9,660 bases of DNA, taken from contig CAJQMX010000211.1 in assembly GCA_905479515.1 (NCBI GenBank), positions 1-9,660 on the forward strand, given 5' to 3'. This document shows positions 1 to 6,022 of this stretch, in pieces. The position numbers and the translations under genes were made by a program. Numbering within the stretch: the first letter of the stretch is position 1; each line of letters opens with the position of its first letter. The stretch comes from an uncultured Parasphingopyxis sp. (GTDB lineage: Bacteria; Pseudomonadota; Alphaproteobacteria; Sphingomonadales; Sphingomonadaceae). The notes under the pieces were generated by a model, which ran no database searches, was not told the DNA's origin, and saw only the letters and a program-made list of their open reading frames with translations.

Positions 1-563
1 AAGCCGCCGCAGTCGGGGCTATACTGGCGTTTGTCGTCGCATTATTGCGCGGGAAGCTTTCCGGCGGATCGTTCTGGCGCGTGGCCGCTGAGACGACGCG
101 TTCGACCTCGATGATCTATTTCGTTATTATTGGCGCACTACTCATCACGTTTTTTATGGCATCGACGGGCGTGGCTACCACATTGACCGGATATCTGTTG
201 AATACCGGCCTGCCGCCCCTTTCCATCTTGTTTCTAATTGCAGTGGTCTTTGTGCTGCTGGGAAGCGTGATGGACAGCATGACTATCATGATGATTACCG
301 CTTCGACGATGGCAGGCGTTGTCACAGGTCTTGGATATGATCCGGTCTGGTGGGGCATCGTGATGGTGATGTTGGTAGAGTTGGGAGTGGTTACGCCGCC
401 CTTTGGCTTGAATCTATTCGTGATGAAAAGCGTCGCGCCAGACACAAAGCTTTCGGACGTCTACCGCGGCGTCATGCCGTTCGTATTGGCTGACATCATC
501 AAGATTTCATTGCTGATCCTTTTCCCTGCACTCACGCTTTGGCTGCCGTCGCTAGGGCAGTGA
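1..563 (+). CDS. TRAP transporter large permease (DctM-like), C-terminal part
   Basis: The reading frame is open from base 3 to the stop at 561-563, about 186 residues, so the gene starts upstream of the window. The protein is strongly hydrophobic with several membrane helices. It ends with the DctM-family signature ELGVVTPPFGLNLFVMKSVA, and has GSVMDSMTIMMIT earlier, matching the conserved D-containing helix of the family. DctM is the large inner-membrane subunit of tripartite ATP-independent periplasmic transporters, which use ion gradients to import carboxylates and related acids with a small DctQ subunit and a periplasmic DctP binding protein. Those partners would be expected upstream and are not in view. 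The SDR gene begins 31 bases downstream on the same strand, suggesting a shared transcript and that the imported solute is their substrate. The substrate cannot be read from this fragment. A TTG at 45 is an internal codon, not a start. Confidence 0.9.
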   Translation, partial: AAAVGAILAFVVALLRGKLSGGSFWRVAAETTRSTSMIYFVIIGALLITFFMASTGVATTLTGYLLNTGLPPLSILFLIAVVFVLLGSVMDSMTIMMITASTMAGVVTGLGYDPVWWGIVMVMLVELGVVTPPFGLNLFVMKSVAPDTKLSDVYRGVMPFVLADIIKISLLILFPALTLWLPSLGQ

Positions 564-594
564 CTTATCAAACATCAATGAAAGAAGGCATGCA

Positions 595-1422
595 ATGAAT
601 CTGATGGAGACATTCTCGGTTTTTGGACGGTCGGCTATCGTAACAGGCGCGGCAAGCGGCATCGGGCTGGCGTATGCCGAAGTCATGGCGGAGCAAGGCG
701 CAGCGGTAACTATGCTGGATATTGACGAAGTATCACTGGAGCGCGAAGTCGCTCGTATGAAGTCAGCCGGCCATAACGTGCGCGGCACAAAGCTCGACGT
801 GACAGACCGCTCTGCGCTCGATGCGATCTTTGACGATGTCGCTGCCCGCCATGGCAGTCTCGATGTTGTCTTCGCTAATGCGGGTATCGATCCTGGCCCC
901 GGATTCGGAACGCTTTCGCCTGATGGCGAGCGCGTTGAAGCGCACCGTATTGAAGCTTCAGAAGACGGTACTTGGCTCAGAGCTATAGATGTCAATTTGA
1001 ATGCCGTATATTATTCTATTCGGGCCGCTGCACGACATATGCGTCCATCAGGGGCAGGCAGCATAATTGTGACCACCTCGGTTTCTGGCATTCGTCCAGC
1101 ACCGGCGCTGAATGCCAGCTATGCTGCTGCCAAGGCTGGAGCTGCACAATTAGTGCGTGCCGCAGCCATTGAACTGGCACATAGCAATGTCAGGGTTAAT
1201 GCCATCGCCCCTGGGCCCTTTATTACAAATATCGGGAACGGCCACGTTCATGATCCCGAAGTACAGAAACGCTTTTCAGCAGGCGTGCCATTGGGACGGA
1301 TGGCCTCAACTGATGAAATTAGGCCGCTGGCGCTCTATTTGGCCTCCGATGCTTCTTCTTTCATTACCGGCCAACAGATAGCCATAGATGGCGGCACCTC
1401 GCTGCTGTCCGCCCGCTTCTGA
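595..1422 (+). CDS. SDR family NAD(P)-dependent oxidoreductase
   Basis: A 275-residue classical short-chain dehydrogenase/reductase. Visible motifs are the Rossmann nucleotide-binding TGAASGIG (17-24), an acidic residue at the end of beta-2 (LDID, D42) that favours NAD(H), NAG at 95-97, the catalytic Ser about 162, and YAAAK with Tyr176 and Lys180, followed by APGPF. The C-terminal IAIDGGTSLL is also typical. The segment between NAG and the helix around W127 is some ten residues longer than usual and rich in charged residues, which may shape a specific substrate pocket. A purine-rich AAAGAAGG at 581-588 sits six bases before the ATG. It follows the TRAP permease by 31 bases and overlaps the next SDR gene by one base, so the three are probably co-transcribed. 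It likely oxidises an alcohol or hydroxy acid taken up by the transporter; the exact substrate is not identifiable. Confidence 0.9.
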   Translation: MNLMETFSVFGRSAIVTGAASGIGLAYAEVMAEQGAAVTMLDIDEVSLEREVARMKSAGHNVRGTKLDVTDRSALDAIFDDVAARHGSLDVVFANAGIDPGPGFGTLSPDGERVEAHRIEASEDGTWLRAIDVNLNAVYYSIRAAARHMRPSGAGSIIVTTSVSGIRPAPALNASYAAAKAGAAQLVRAAAIELAHSNVRVNAIAPGPFITNIGNGHVHDPEVQKRFSAGVPLGRMASTDEIRPLALYLASDASSFITGQQIAIDGGTSLLSARF

Positions 1423-2240
1423 TGGTAAGTTCGCCGATGAACAACGCGCCAAAAGCATCATTGGCTGGCCGGGTAACTCTCGTCACTGGCTCAGATACGG
1501 GGCTGGGCCTTTGTATTGTCGAGGCACTGGCGCGTGAAAAGTCGGATGTCGTGATACATGGTCTCGGTCCGCGCGACGCCGGAGAAGCAATCGCCGCAAG
1601 GATTGCCGAAGAGACGGGTGTCCGCACTCTTTTTTGCGGTGCGGATTTACGGAATGTCGCTGAGATCGAAGCAATGATGGCTGAGATCGACGATCAAATT
1701 GGTCCAGTGGATATTCTGGTGAACAACGCTGTCGTTAGGCATTTCAATCCAATTGAGGAGTTTACCGCAGAGGAATGGGATATGTCACTTGCCGTCAACG
1801 TCTCGGCTCCTTTCCACCTGTCGCGTCTGGTGGTGGCGGAAATGAAGCGGCGTGGGTGGGGTAGGATCGTCAATCTTTCGTCGATCTATGGCCAACGGGG
1901 TGTCGCAAATCGGATTGATTATGTAACGACCAAGACCGCAATGTTGGGCATGACACGCGGCCTTGCGATTGAACTTGCTCAGAGTGGTGTCACCTGCAAC
2001 GCGGTGAGCCCTGGAACTGTGCCGACCAATTCTATTCTAGATAAAATCCGGAACCTTGCAGTGGAAACCGGCGTAACGATGGCTGAGGCAGAGTCTGCAT
2101 ATCTCGTGGGGCGTAATCCAACAGGACGATTTGTAGCAACGGAGTCGGTGGTAGCGCTCGTGGGTCTGATTTGCAGCCGTGCAGGCAATGATATCAACGG
2201 TGCAAATCTTGCGGTGGACGGGGGCTGGTCTGTAGCTTAG
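1422..2240 (+). CDS. SDR family oxidoreductase, 3-hydroxybutyrate dehydrogenase-like
   Basis: A 272-residue classical SDR. It shows TGSDTGLG (22-29), NNAV at 101-104 where the family usually has NNAG, Ser154, and Tyr167/Lys171 (YVTTK), then SPGTVPT. The pattern FNPIEEFTAEEW, GWGRIVNLSS and GVTCNAVSPGTV resembles D-3-hydroxybutyrate dehydrogenases and related sugar-acid dehydrogenases. This is my recognition of motifs, not an alignment, and does not fix the substrate. The ATG at 1422 overlaps the TGA of the preceding gene (TGATG), a layout that supports translational coupling. A second in-frame ATG at 1437 would remove five residues and leave the fold intact; neither start has a clear Shine-Dalgarno sequence. 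Two adjacent SDRs with a TRAP transporter suggest successive oxidation and reduction steps on one solute. Confidence 0.88.
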   Translation: MVSSPMNNAPKASLAGRVTLVTGSDTGLGLCIVEALAREKSDVVIHGLGPRDAGEAIAARIAEETGVRTLFCGADLRNVAEIEAMMAEIDDQIGPVDILVNNAVVRHFNPIEEFTAEEWDMSLAVNVSAPFHLSRLVVAEMKRRGWGRIVNLSSIYGQRGVANRIDYVTTKTAMLGMTRGLAIELAQSGVTCNAVSPGTVPTNSILDKIRNLAVETGVTMAEAESAYLVGRNPTGRFVATESVVALVGLICSRAGNDINGANLAVDGGWSVA

Positions 2241-2324
2241 TCTTAGGACACCCAGACGAGCGCTTCCAATTTGTCGCTCATCCCTGGTATGTTAAAAATT
2301 AGATATATGAGGTTAGGCATTACA

Positions 2325-3008
2325 ATGAGTCTTAAATTGCCGGCCAAACACGACATGAAAGCTGAGCGTGTCGCAGCACCCCTCAGACAAGTGGTCACCG
2401 AAAACATCCGGAACGCGATAGCTCTGGGGCATTTTGTGGGCGGTCAGAGGCTGCCCGAACGAGAACTTTGTGAACTGACAGGAGTAAGCAGAACACTCGT
2501 GCGTGAAGCCTTGCGGCAACTGGAATCCGAAGGATTGATTGAAATTGTTCCGCATCGTGGTCCGATTGTAGCGACATTGTCACTGAAGCAGGCCGAGGAT
2601 ATTTATCGCGTTCGCGAGGAACTTGAGGGGCTGGCCAGCGAACTCTTTGCGAAAAGCGCCGATGAAAATGACCGCAAGAAGCTAAAAAAAGCGTTTACCG
2701 AGATTAAGAAAGCCCTAAAGACCACCGACAAACTTGTACGACTTGAAGCTAAGAACAATTTTTACACTTGTTTGTTTGAAGGTTCGGGAAACTCTGCAAT
2801 TGGTCCGAGCCTTGGCCATCTGAATTCCAAAGTAGTTCTCCTGCGTGCAACTTCACTTCAACAGCCCGGCAGGTTGGAAGAATCCGTTAAAGAAATAGGC
2901 AAAGTCGTTGATGCCTTGATGGAGCGTGATGGAGCGTCGGCTCGTCGTCTTGCAGTTGAGCATGTCAGAAATGCTGCGTTTGTCGCTCTCAAAAATATAC
3001 CGAAGTAG
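2325..3008 (+). CDS. GntR family transcriptional regulator, FCD domain
   Basis: A 227-residue protein from the chosen ATG at 2325, preceded by AGG at 2315-2317; the frame stays open upstream, with ATGs at 2289 and 2307 and a TTG at 2271, so a slightly longer N-terminus is possible. The N-terminal winged helix-turn-helix (about residues 15-85) has LPERELCELTGVSRT and VREALRQLESEGLIEIVP, the classic GntR pattern. The rest is an alpha-helical FCD ligand domain. FCD regulators bind small carboxylates or sugar acids and usually repress neighbouring catabolic genes. In the usual metal site (D-x-x-F-H, E-H, H) this protein reads KNNFY, KEI and EH, so only the last His (residue 213) is kept. It may bind its effector without metal. 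It lies 84 bases after the second SDR and likely controls the TRAP/SDR module. Confidence 0.9.
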   Translation: MSLKLPAKHDMKAERVAAPLRQVVTENIRNAIALGHFVGGQRLPERELCELTGVSRTLVREALRQLESEGLIEIVPHRGPIVATLSLKQAEDIYRVREELEGLASELFAKSADENDRKKLKKAFTEIKKALKTTDKLVRLEAKNNFYTCLFEGSGNSAIGPSLGHLNSKVVLLRATSLQQPGRLEESVKEIGKVVDALMERDGASARRLAVEHVRNAAFVALKNIPK

Positions 3009-3066
3009 ACGGTTATCTCCATCGCAAGGATGAGCTTTTGCTTTGCGGTTAACTCTGCCCCATGTC

Positions 3067-3261
3067 TCAGGTCAGGCTTTGTTGCAGCTGATCCGGCAGG
3101 TTGATCTCGCGTCTCAGCCATTCGCGTCGTCGCATACCACCATGATATTGGAGATCTGAGAAAATCGCCGCCGTCGGCTTCTGGATAACGTTCGCAATGT
3201 CCGACATCGGCGTTTCATGCCCCCACTCCCGCCAGATGACTTACTTCTTCTGTTCGTCCAT
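3067..3261 (-). pseudogene. IS30-like transposase, N-terminal remnant
   Basis: On the - strand a frame starting with ATG at 3261-3259 reads MDEQKK, a TAA stop, then VIWREWGHETPMSDIANVIQ, KPTAAIFSDLQYHGGMRRRE and about 17 more residues before TGA at 3069-3067. The pattern W..G..MS.IA..I.KP...I.S.L..HGG...R.R matches, from memory, the N-terminal helix-turn-helix of IS30-family transposases, where an EREEISRG-type segment and the DDE catalytic domain should follow. Here the in-frame stop at codon 7 and the absence of any catalytic domain show that the gene is dead and truncated. The last residues no longer look like the family, so a deletion or frameshift near 3110 is likely. I could not define terminal inverted repeats. 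It marks an old insertion between the two gene blocks. Confidence 0.6.
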
Positions 3262-3344
3262 CGGTATTGGTTTTCGCGTCAGCACAGTTCTTCAAATCTA
3301 AAGGTCTACAATGTGTTGCGCTGGCCGCCTGAATCCATCCCCTG

Positions 3345-3499
3345 AACTTTGGGGGATTACCAAACGACTTGGATCCTCTCTGTACGTTTTATCTGAAGTT
3401 CTAAAAGAGTGCATGACACCCCGCGCGGTCACATTATTATGAATTCTGCGCCCCTACATTGAACAATTTGCGCCTTTGGCAAAACTTTGGGTAACTTTG
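3345..3499 (+). repeat. Three copies of heptamer AACTTTG
   Basis: AACTTTG occurs at 3345-3351, 3483-3489 and 3493-3499. The last two start ten bases apart, one helical turn, which is how side-by-side regulator half-sites are often placed. A chance origin is possible in AT-rich DNA. Confidence 0.4.
3468..3482. promoter_or_regulatory. Possible LysR-type site TTGC-N7-GCAA
   Basis: TTGC-N7-GCAA forms an interrupted dyad containing the T-N11-A pattern typical of LysR-type regulator recognition sites. It lies about 230 bases before the dehydrogenase start at 3714 and directly before the AACTTTG tandem pair. A site of the same design, TTGT-N7-ACAA, precedes the Rieske gene, so the LysR protein encoded at 8376 could act on both. 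The binding is inference only. Confidence 0.3.
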
Positions 3500-3538
3500 A
3501 ATATGGAGTGAAGATTGCGCCGTTATCGCGTGACCAAT

Positions 3539-3555
3539 ATTTTCCCTCGGAAAAT
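3539..3555. repeat. Perfect inverted repeat ATTTTCC-CTC-GGAAAAT
   Basis: Seven-base arms are exactly complementary around a three-base centre. It overlaps a second, mutually exclusive inverted repeat, TCGG (3547-3550) with CCGA (3556-3559). GGAAAAT recurs once more at 3590-3596. The place, about 160 bases before the next gene, fits an operator or a leader hairpin. It lacks a following T-run, so it is not a clear terminator. Confidence 0.45.
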
Positions 3556-3619
3556 CCGACGGTTCTGGTACCTTTCGTAGAATGTTGTTGGAAAATTTTG
3601 TATTTTTCAGCTTTTAAGA

Positions 3620-3648
3620 TTGTCTTACGGTAATACTCTGATTACTAA
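3620..3648 (+). promoter_or_regulatory. Weak candidate promoter before the catabolic block
   Basis: TTGTCT at 3620-3625 and TACTAA at 3643-3648 are 17 bases apart, a partial match to -35 and -10 boxes. They sit 66 bases before the dehydrogenase ATG. The -10 match is poor, which is common for activator-dependent promoters, and several other placements in this AT-rich leader would score similarly. Confidence 0.2.
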
Positions 3649-3713
3649 GAAGAGGAGATTAAATCTCGCGAGGTGATCGCTGACGGAAGTGTGCGAAGTA
3701 TAGGGAGGACATC

Positions 3714-4610
3714 ATGAAAGAAGAAATCGGTTTTGTCGGTTTGGGCAACATGGGTGCGCCCATGGCGAAGCGGATGCTGGCCGCCGGTTTCCCGCTTGTC
3801 GTTTTTGATTCCAACCCAGCGGCCATTAAAGAATTTACCCGGAACGGCGCGGCTGCCGTAAACTCGGTCCAAGAAATGTCGGAGAGGGTGCAGACTATAT
3901 TCCTGTCTCTGCCGACCCCGGATGTCGTCAAGCGGGTCGCAGAGGATCTGAGTGGGCAAGCGCTGGTCCGGGTAGTGGATCTTTCCACCACCGGACCCGA
4001 AGCATCCCGCCAGTTGGCGCAGGATTTTGCCAAGCGGGATGTGCGCTGGCTCGACTCCCCGGTCAGTGGCGGGGTCTCGGGCGCGGTGGCAGGGACCATT
4101 TCAGTCATGTTTTCGGGCCAGAGCGAAGATTTCAACGACCTGCGTCCGGCCTTGGAATCGATCGGCAAGCCGTTCTACATCGGTGGTTCTGCGGGTCTGG
4201 CCCAGATGATGAAACTGGTAAACAACATACTTTCCGCAACCGCGATGGCGGCGACGGCTGAGGCGTTGGCCATGGGGGCAAAAAGCGGCATCGACGCCGA
4301 GGTCATGCTGGACGTGATCAACGTCAGCAGTGGCCGCAACACCGCAACGATGGACAAGTTCCCGAACCGCGTGCTGACTGGCTCTTTCGATACCGGTTTT
4401 TCAACCGGCTTGATGTGCAAGGATGCGCGCCTTTTTGTCCAGACGGCCAAAGAGTCGGGCTTTGATGTGCCTGCCTGCGCCGCGATGCTGACGCAGTGGG
4501 AAGCGGCGGTCGAAAAACTGGGTGGAGACAGCGACTTTAGTCGTATCGCCGAGCTTGCCGAGCAGCGGGCGGGAGTCACGCTGCGCGCGAAAGAGGCCAA
4601 GCAAGCCTGA
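3714..4610 (+). CDS. NAD(P)-dependent beta-hydroxyacid dehydrogenase (3-hydroxyisobutyrate dehydrogenase family)
   Basis: A 298-residue cytosolic dehydrogenase of the normal length for the family. Residues 5-14 (IGFVGLGNMG) are the glycine-rich nucleotide-binding turn. STTGP (91-95), DSPVSGGVSGA (114-124) and MMKLVNN (165-171) with catalytic Lys167 and Asn171 are the substrate and catalytic motifs of 3-hydroxyisobutyrate, tartronate semialdehyde and related hydroxyacid enzymes. K236 in MCKDARL is also conserved. Such enzymes interconvert a beta-hydroxy acid and its semialdehyde with NAD(P). A strong Shine-Dalgarno GGGAGG at 3703-3708 lies five bases before ATG. It is the first gene of the GC-richer block, and the lactonase gene starts 25 bases after its stop. 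In this setting it probably acts on a small hydroxy acid made late in the pathway; beta-hydroxyisobutyrate itself from valine breakdown is less likely because no valine-pathway neighbours are seen. Confidence 0.9.
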   Translation: MKEEIGFVGLGNMGAPMAKRMLAAGFPLVVFDSNPAAIKEFTRNGAAAVNSVQEMSERVQTIFLSLPTPDVVKRVAEDLSGQALVRVVDLSTTGPEASRQLAQDFAKRDVRWLDSPVSGGVSGAVAGTISVMFSGQSEDFNDLRPALESIGKPFYIGGSAGLAQMMKLVNNILSATAMAATAEALAMGAKSGIDAEVMLDVINVSSGRNTATMDKFPNRVLTGSFDTGFSTGLMCKDARLFVQTAKESGFDVPACAAMLTQWEAAVEKLGGDSDFSRIAELAEQRAGVTLRAKEAKQA

Positions 4611-4635
4611 GGTGGGCGCGGAAGGAGATCGGCTG

Positions 4636-5430
4636 ATGACACCCTACGAGATATTCGCCATCCGCTATGGGCATAATGCGAACGCGACCTCCGACGGGAA
4701 TTTCCTTGGCGGGGACCCGCATGACATTGCGATGCCGCTGGACTACTTCATCTGGTTGATCCGAAACGAGCATCGGACCTATGTTCTGGACACTGGCTTT
4801 GATGCCGAGGTGGGCAGGAAGCGCAACCGTCAGCTTCTGCGCGATCCGGGTGAGGGGCTGCGTTGTCTTGGCGTGGATCCGGACACCGTCGAGGATGTGG
4901 TGCTGTCGCATATGCATTTCGATCATGCCGGGAATCACGGGTTGTTTCCGCGTGCACGCTATCACCTTCAGGACAGTGAGATGGGCTATTGCACCGGTCG
5001 GTGTATGTGCCACGACGCCCTGCGCTCTCCGTTCGAGGAAGGCGATGTCGTTGCGATGGTACAGAAGGTCTTTGCGGGTCGGGTCGCATTCCACGACGGT
5101 CCGACGGAGCTGGCTCCGGGGATTGAGTTGCATCACGTTGGTGGTCACAGCAAAGGTCTTCAGGTCATGCGGGTCTGGACCCGGCGCGGCTGGATGGTTC
5201 TGGCCTCTGACGCGAGCCATTTTTACGCGAATATGGAGCAAGGCAGGTCCTTTCCGATCCTGCACAGCTTGGCCGACACCCTAGAGGGCTACGACCGGAT
5301 CTATGCGCTTGCGAGTCAAAGGGACGGGGTGATCCCCGGTCATGATCCGTTGGTCATGAAACGCTACCCGCCCGCCGGGCCGGGGCTCGAGGGCATCGCC
5401 GTCAGGCTAGATGCAGATGTGCTGCAATGA
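4636..5430 (+). CDS. MBL-fold metallo-hydrolase, N-acyl homoserine lactonase-like
   Basis: A 264-residue metallo-beta-lactamase-fold hydrolase. All ligands for two zinc ions are present: the SHMHFDHAGN motif with H92, H94, D96 and H97, then H171 (VGGHSKG), D192 (ASDASH) and H236 (IPGHDP). Local wording such as NHGLFPRARYHLQDSEM resembles the lactonase branch (AiiA/AttM, 4-pyridoxolactonase) rather than beta-lactamases or glyoxalase II. ATG 4636 is chosen because AAGGAG (4622-4627) sits eight bases before it; the frame is open further upstream only as an overlap with the preceding gene. An unusual cysteine group, C119, C123 and C125 followed by H126, falls just after the motif region. Sitting in a catabolic operon, it more likely opens a pathway lactone than destroys quorum signals, though the sequence alone does not exclude quorum quenching. 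Its stop overlaps the aldehyde dehydrogenase remnant. Confidence 0.88.
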   Translation: MTPYEIFAIRYGHNANATSDGNFLGGDPHDIAMPLDYFIWLIRNEHRTYVLDTGFDAEVGRKRNRQLLRDPGEGLRCLGVDPDTVEDVVLSHMHFDHAGNHGLFPRARYHLQDSEMGYCTGRCMCHDALRSPFEEGDVVAMVQKVFAGRVAFHDGPTELAPGIELHHVGGHSKGLQVMRVWTRRGWMVLASDASHFYANMEQGRSFPILHSLADTLEGYDRIYALASQRDGVIPGHDPLVMKRYPPAGPGLEGIAVRLDADVLQ

Positions 5431-5543
5431 GGGACGACAGAATGACCGGCCTTAAGAGATACAGCCATTACATCGGCGGCGCGGATGTCGTCCCGGCAGG
5501 CGGGGAATGGCTTGAGGCATCGAACCCATTCATAATTAAATAG
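5427..5543 (+). pseudogene. Aldehyde dehydrogenase, truncated N-terminal remnant
   Basis: A 38-codon frame starts at ATG 5427, overlapping the lactonase stop (ATGA), or more likely at ATG 5442, which has GAGGGA at 5429-5434 before it. It reads MTGLKRYSHYIGG, then PAGGEWLEASNPF, and then IIK and stop. HYIGG followed by GEW...NPF is the well-known start of NAD(P)-dependent aldehyde dehydrogenases, where NPFTGE and some 450 more residues should follow. Here similarity ends abruptly at about 5532 and the sequence turns AT-rich (ATAATTAAATAG). None of the rest of the enzyme appears in the window. This is most simply a deletion or recombination joint that removed most of the gene. Translation of the short peptide may persist through coupling, but no enzyme can result. 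Family assignment is from motif memory. Confidence 0.72.
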
Positions 5544-5558
5544 TAAAAGGAAACGCAC

Positions 5559-5960
5559 ATGGAAGATTTCTTTAAGCAAGATCTAGAGGACCTTTTCGAA
5601 ACTGGCCTAGCAAAGCGCAAATCTACACTTGGCCCCGAGTATGTCGAAAAGAACCTTGCGGCGGCGGATGATTTCACCCGTCCCTTTCAGCAAGCTATGA
5701 CATCTTGGTGCTGGGGTTTTGGCTGGGGTGATGAGACGATTGATCCCAAGACGCGCAGCATGATGAACCTCGCAATGCTGGGGGTTTTGATGCGCTCGCA
5801 TGAATGGGAAACCCATTGCCGCGGCGCGGTCCGCAACGGGGTGTCGAAAGACGAGATCCGCGCCATCATCCATGTTGTCGCAATTTATGGCGGCGTGCCC
5901 TGCGGCGTAGAATGCTTCCGGTTGGCCCGCAAGGTGCTCACCGAAGAAGGGCTACTCTGA
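5559..5960 (+). CDS. Carboxymuconolactone decarboxylase family protein (PcaC-like)
   Basis: A 133-residue, all-helical protein of the size of gamma-carboxymuconolactone decarboxylase PcaC (about 130 residues). The run from GLAKRKSTLGPEYV through TRPFQQAMTSWCWGFGWG to RSMMNLAMLGVLMRSHEWETH, then NGVSKDEIRAIIHVVAIYGG and VL at the end, follows the PcaC pattern rather than the AhpD peroxidase pattern, whose CxxC motif is absent (C115 and C119 are CxxxC). PcaC decarboxylates 4-carboxymuconolactone to the enol-lactone in protocatechuate breakdown. No pcaB, pcaD or pcaGH neighbours are present, so it probably acts on an analogous lactone or keto acid. A ribosome site AAAAGGA lies at about 5545-5551. 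It follows the aldehyde dehydrogenase remnant and precedes the flavin monooxygenase by 62 bases. Confidence 0.87.
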   Translation: MEDFFKQDLEDLFETGLAKRKSTLGPEYVEKNLAAADDFTRPFQQAMTSWCWGFGWGDETIDPKTRSMMNLAMLGVLMRSHEWETHCRGAVRNGVSKDEIRAIIHVVAIYGGVPCGVECFRLARKVLTEEGLL

Positions 5961-5974
5961 TTAACCGAACCGCT

Positions 5975-5990
5975 GGGCCACGCGTGGCCC
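5975..5990. repeat. 16-bp perfect GC palindrome between two genes
   Basis: GGGCCACG followed by CGTGGCCC is fully self-complementary and can fold as a six-pair stem with a CGCG loop. It sits in the 62-base gap after the PcaC-like gene. The nearest T-run (TTTT, 6005-6008) is 15 bases away, so it does not meet the rho-independent terminator pattern. An mRNA-processing or stabilising hairpin, or a protein-binding site, is possible. Confidence 0.5.
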
Positions 5991-6022
5991 GGATCGATAG
6001 CATCTTTTAGGGAGTAGTGGAG

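Larger units (their letters stand above)
3009..3713. other. 705-bp non-coding junction region
   Basis: No intact gene is visible on either strand. The left part (about 3067-3261) holds a decayed transposase fragment on the - strand. The right part (about 3300-3713) is AT-rich and contains short direct and inverted repeats and a possible promoter ahead of the dehydrogenase gene at 3714. A small inverted repeat, ATCCCC at 3337-3342 with GGGGAT at 3352-3357, is also present. I see no convincing rho-independent terminator after the GntR gene and no tRNA. The stretch separates two gene blocks of differing codon style. Confidence 0.7.

Noticed and set aside
2271..2324. TTG or upstream ATG start for the GntR gene
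   Set aside because: The extra 18 residues lie before the usual GntR N-terminus; a ribosome site is better placed for ATG 2325, though ATG 2289 or 2307 cannot be fully excluded.
3075..3086. GGCTTTGTTGCA, resembling terminal repeats of some IS6/IS5 elements
   Set aside because: No matching inverted copy or transposase of those families is found nearby, and the adjacent DNA reads as the IS30-like fragment instead.
4522..4635. N-terminal extension of the lactonase frame
   Set aside because: It overlaps the end of the upstream dehydrogenase in another frame, and ATG 4636 has a well-placed AAGGAG.
4576..5265. A 229-codon open frame on the - strand
   Set aside because: It is antisense to the lactonase, which has a complete two-zinc motif set and a good ribosome site; no family motif is seen in the antisense product.
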